This document shows positions 42,852 to 43,835 of a stretch of DNA of 43,835 nt, piece after piece. Position 1 is the first letter of the stretch; the number at the start of each line of letters is the position of its first letter. The translations under genes and the position numbers were made by a program. Source of the stretch: Bacteroidota bacterium (GTDB lineage Bacteria > Bacteroidota > Bacteroidia > Chitinophagales > UBA10324); the NCBI GenBank assembly GCA_018267315.1, contig JAFDYS010000040.1:1-43835 (forward strand). Reading direction: 5' to 3'. Below the pieces are notes generated by a model. The model did no database searches. It was not told where the DNA came from and saw only the letters and a program-made list of their open reading frames with translations.

Positions 42852-43663
42852 TGGAAACCGCATCACCTCAGCGTGTAGCCCTGATCACCGGCGGCTCATC
42901 CGGCATCGGGCTGGCGCTGGCTCATGAATTGGCTAAAAGAAAATTTCACTTGTTGCTCGTAAGCAACCAGGAAGCAGCCCTGCGGGAATGCAAACTTGAT
43001 ATTGAAAAAAAGCATGGCGTTAGTTGCTTAACCTATTGCATTGACCTTACGATCGCCGATGCGCCGCAAATGGTTTTCAAATTCTGCGAATCAAACCGGC
43101 TCGAGGCGGAGATACTCATTAACAATGCGGGCGTCTTGCTTTTCACCGAAGTGGTTTCTGCCAATGCTGAAAAACTTCTCTCTATTCTTCAATTGCACGT
43201 GACTGTGCCAAGTAAGTTGAGCCACCTCTTCGGCAAGCCCATGGTGAAAAGAAGAAGCGGACACATCCTCAATGTGTCTTCCATTTCCTCGGTGATGCCG
43301 TACCCCGGCATTTCTCTATACGGACCCACTAAAACGTATCTGCGCTATTTCACCCGCGCACTTCGCAGCGAGATGAAAATTTACAACGTAAATGTGACGT
43401 GCCTCATACCCGGGGCAACAGCCACTTCACTGTACGATCCCAACCGGGTGAACCTTCCGCTGGCGATGAAGCTCGGCATCATGAAGTCACCGGAATTTGT
43501 AGCAAGAAAAGCGGTGAGTGCCCTGTTTCAACGAAATGCCGAATGCATTCCGGGCGTTTTAAATAAAGTGATTATGGTGCTGATTCCCCTGGTACCCATG
43601 TGGCTCATTCATCTGGTGCACCGTAAAACAGATTTCCTTGAAAAAGGAAAAAACACTCTGTGA
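42851..43663 (+). CDS. Short-chain dehydrogenase/reductase
   Basis: I chose the GTG at 42851, whose first base is the last base of the preceding stop. It gives 270 aa with the Rossmann motif close to the N-terminus; the frame extends 23 codons upstream inside the neighbour. The nucleotide-binding loop TGGSSGIG, the NNAG motif (EILINNAGVL) and the catalytic YGPTK (YxxxK) with an upstream Ser (NVSSIS) are all present. The C-terminal 60 residues include a hydrophobic segment (VIMVLIPLVPMWLIHLV) found in the DltE/YqjQ-like, membrane-associated SDR group. The likely reaction is NAD(P)H reduction of a ketone or aldehyde. With the oxidoreductase it may reduce an unsaturated carbonyl stepwise; the substrate is unknown. 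Confidence 0.9.
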   Translation: METASPQRVALITGGSSGIGLALAHELAKRKFHLLLVSNQEAALRECKLDIEKKHGVSCLTYCIDLTIADAPQMVFKFCESNRLEAEILINNAGVLLFTEVVSANAEKLLSILQLHVTVPSKLSHLFGKPMVKRRSGHILNVSSISSVMPYPGISLYGPTKTYLRYFTRALRSEMKIYNVNVTCLIPGATATSLYDPNRVNLPLAMKLGIMKSPEFVARKAVSALFQRNAECIPGVLNKVIMVLIPLVPMWLIHLVHRKTDFLEKGKNTL

Positions 43664-43670
43664 ATCGCAT

Positions 43671-43835
43671 TCAGAACCGGAACCAGATGAATTTCCGTTT
43701 CTTCTTTTCTTCCACCGGTTTGTGAACGGAATACGCGGGAATATTTTCAGGCCGCAGAACAGGTTTTGAGACAAACTCCGGCAAACCGTATGCATCCATC
43801 AAAAAATTGCGGCCTGCCTGCGGATGGAATTGAAG
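43671..43835 (-). CDS. C-terminal part of an unidentified protein (cut by window edge)
   Basis: A minus-strand frame is open from the window end to a TGA at 43671, encoding 54 residues that end in EEKKKRKFIWFRF. The sequence (NFLMDAYGLPEFVSKPVLRPENIPAYSVHKP) looks like a natural protein tail: Pro-rich with a basic, aromatic end. The start and most of the gene lie beyond the window. I cannot name the family. It converges with the short-chain dehydrogenase, whose stop is only seven bases away. Confidence 0.55.
   Translation of the reverse strand, partial: LQFHPQAGRNFLMDAYGLPEFVSKPVLRPENIPAYSVHKPVEEKKKRKFIWFRF

Noticed and set aside
43559..43795. Minus-strand 78-aa frame at the right end
   Set aside because: It overlaps the end of the short-chain dehydrogenase and uses a frame different from the more protein-like partial gene that ends at 43671.

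Overview
This window looks like a chromosomal piece of a Bacteroidota bacterium, probably in the Chitinophagales/Saprospirales part of the phylum. The main evidence is eight predicted exported proteins ending in type IX secretion (T9SS) sorting domains, five of type A and three of type B (gliding-motility-associated C-terminus), plus one PorP/SprF-type outer-membrane partner. A short Bacteroidota-type primary sigma factor (287 aa), TAnnTTTG-like -7 promoter boxes and an absence of clear Shine-Dalgarno sequences agree with this. No phage, plasmid, IS transposase or CRISPR array is visible.

Layout. 1-3.8 kb: the tail of a VOC/glyoxalase-fold gene, then divergent cyanophycinase (cphB) and cyanophycin synthetase (cphA), which together make and break down a nitrogen storage polymer. 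3.8-7.6 kb: housekeeping genes on the minus strand (primary sigma factor; the rpsO-pnp pair). 7.6-11.7 kb: two tandem paralogous secreted SBBP-type beta-propeller proteins. 11.7-16.1 kb: minus-strand metabolism (accD, class I fructose-bisphosphate aldolase, a BtuF-like binding protein overlapping a cystathionine beta-synthase/cysteine synthase). 16.2-18.3 kb: a secreted arylsulfotransferase-like protein. 18.4-22.5 kb: an EamA exporter and a PGM1-type ATP-grasp peptide ligase on the minus strand, divergent from a dicarboxylate/amino-acid:cation symporter. This is the most plausible place for an undescribed small-molecule system. 22.5-22.7 kb: tRNA-Leu(GAG) between two clear terminators. 22.7-30.2 kb: two tandem type B PKD/Ig-like surface proteins and an FG-GAP protein. 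30.2-33.6 kb: a visibly more AT-rich stretch with a lipoprotein, a seven-repeat propeller protein, a small unknown protein and an unusual three-hairpin inverted repeat. 33.6-35.7 kb: S9-family peptidase. 35.7-41.2 kb: a 1436-aa multi-repeat surface protein followed by its likely PorP/SprF partner. 41.2-43.8 kb: a zinc-ribbon protein, an old-yellow-enzyme-like oxidoreductase with a translationally coupled short-chain dehydrogenase, and the tail of an unidentified gene.

Working together. The T9SS cargo genes take up almost half the window and point to a cell that invests heavily in surface adhesins and secreted enzymes. The general T9SS machinery itself (gldKLMN, sprA, porU) is not here. The two amino-acid-centred parts (cyanophycin turnover; symporter, peptide ligase and exporter) lie about 18 kb apart, and I see no direct link between them. 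All functional calls are from reading the translations; no database search was possible.
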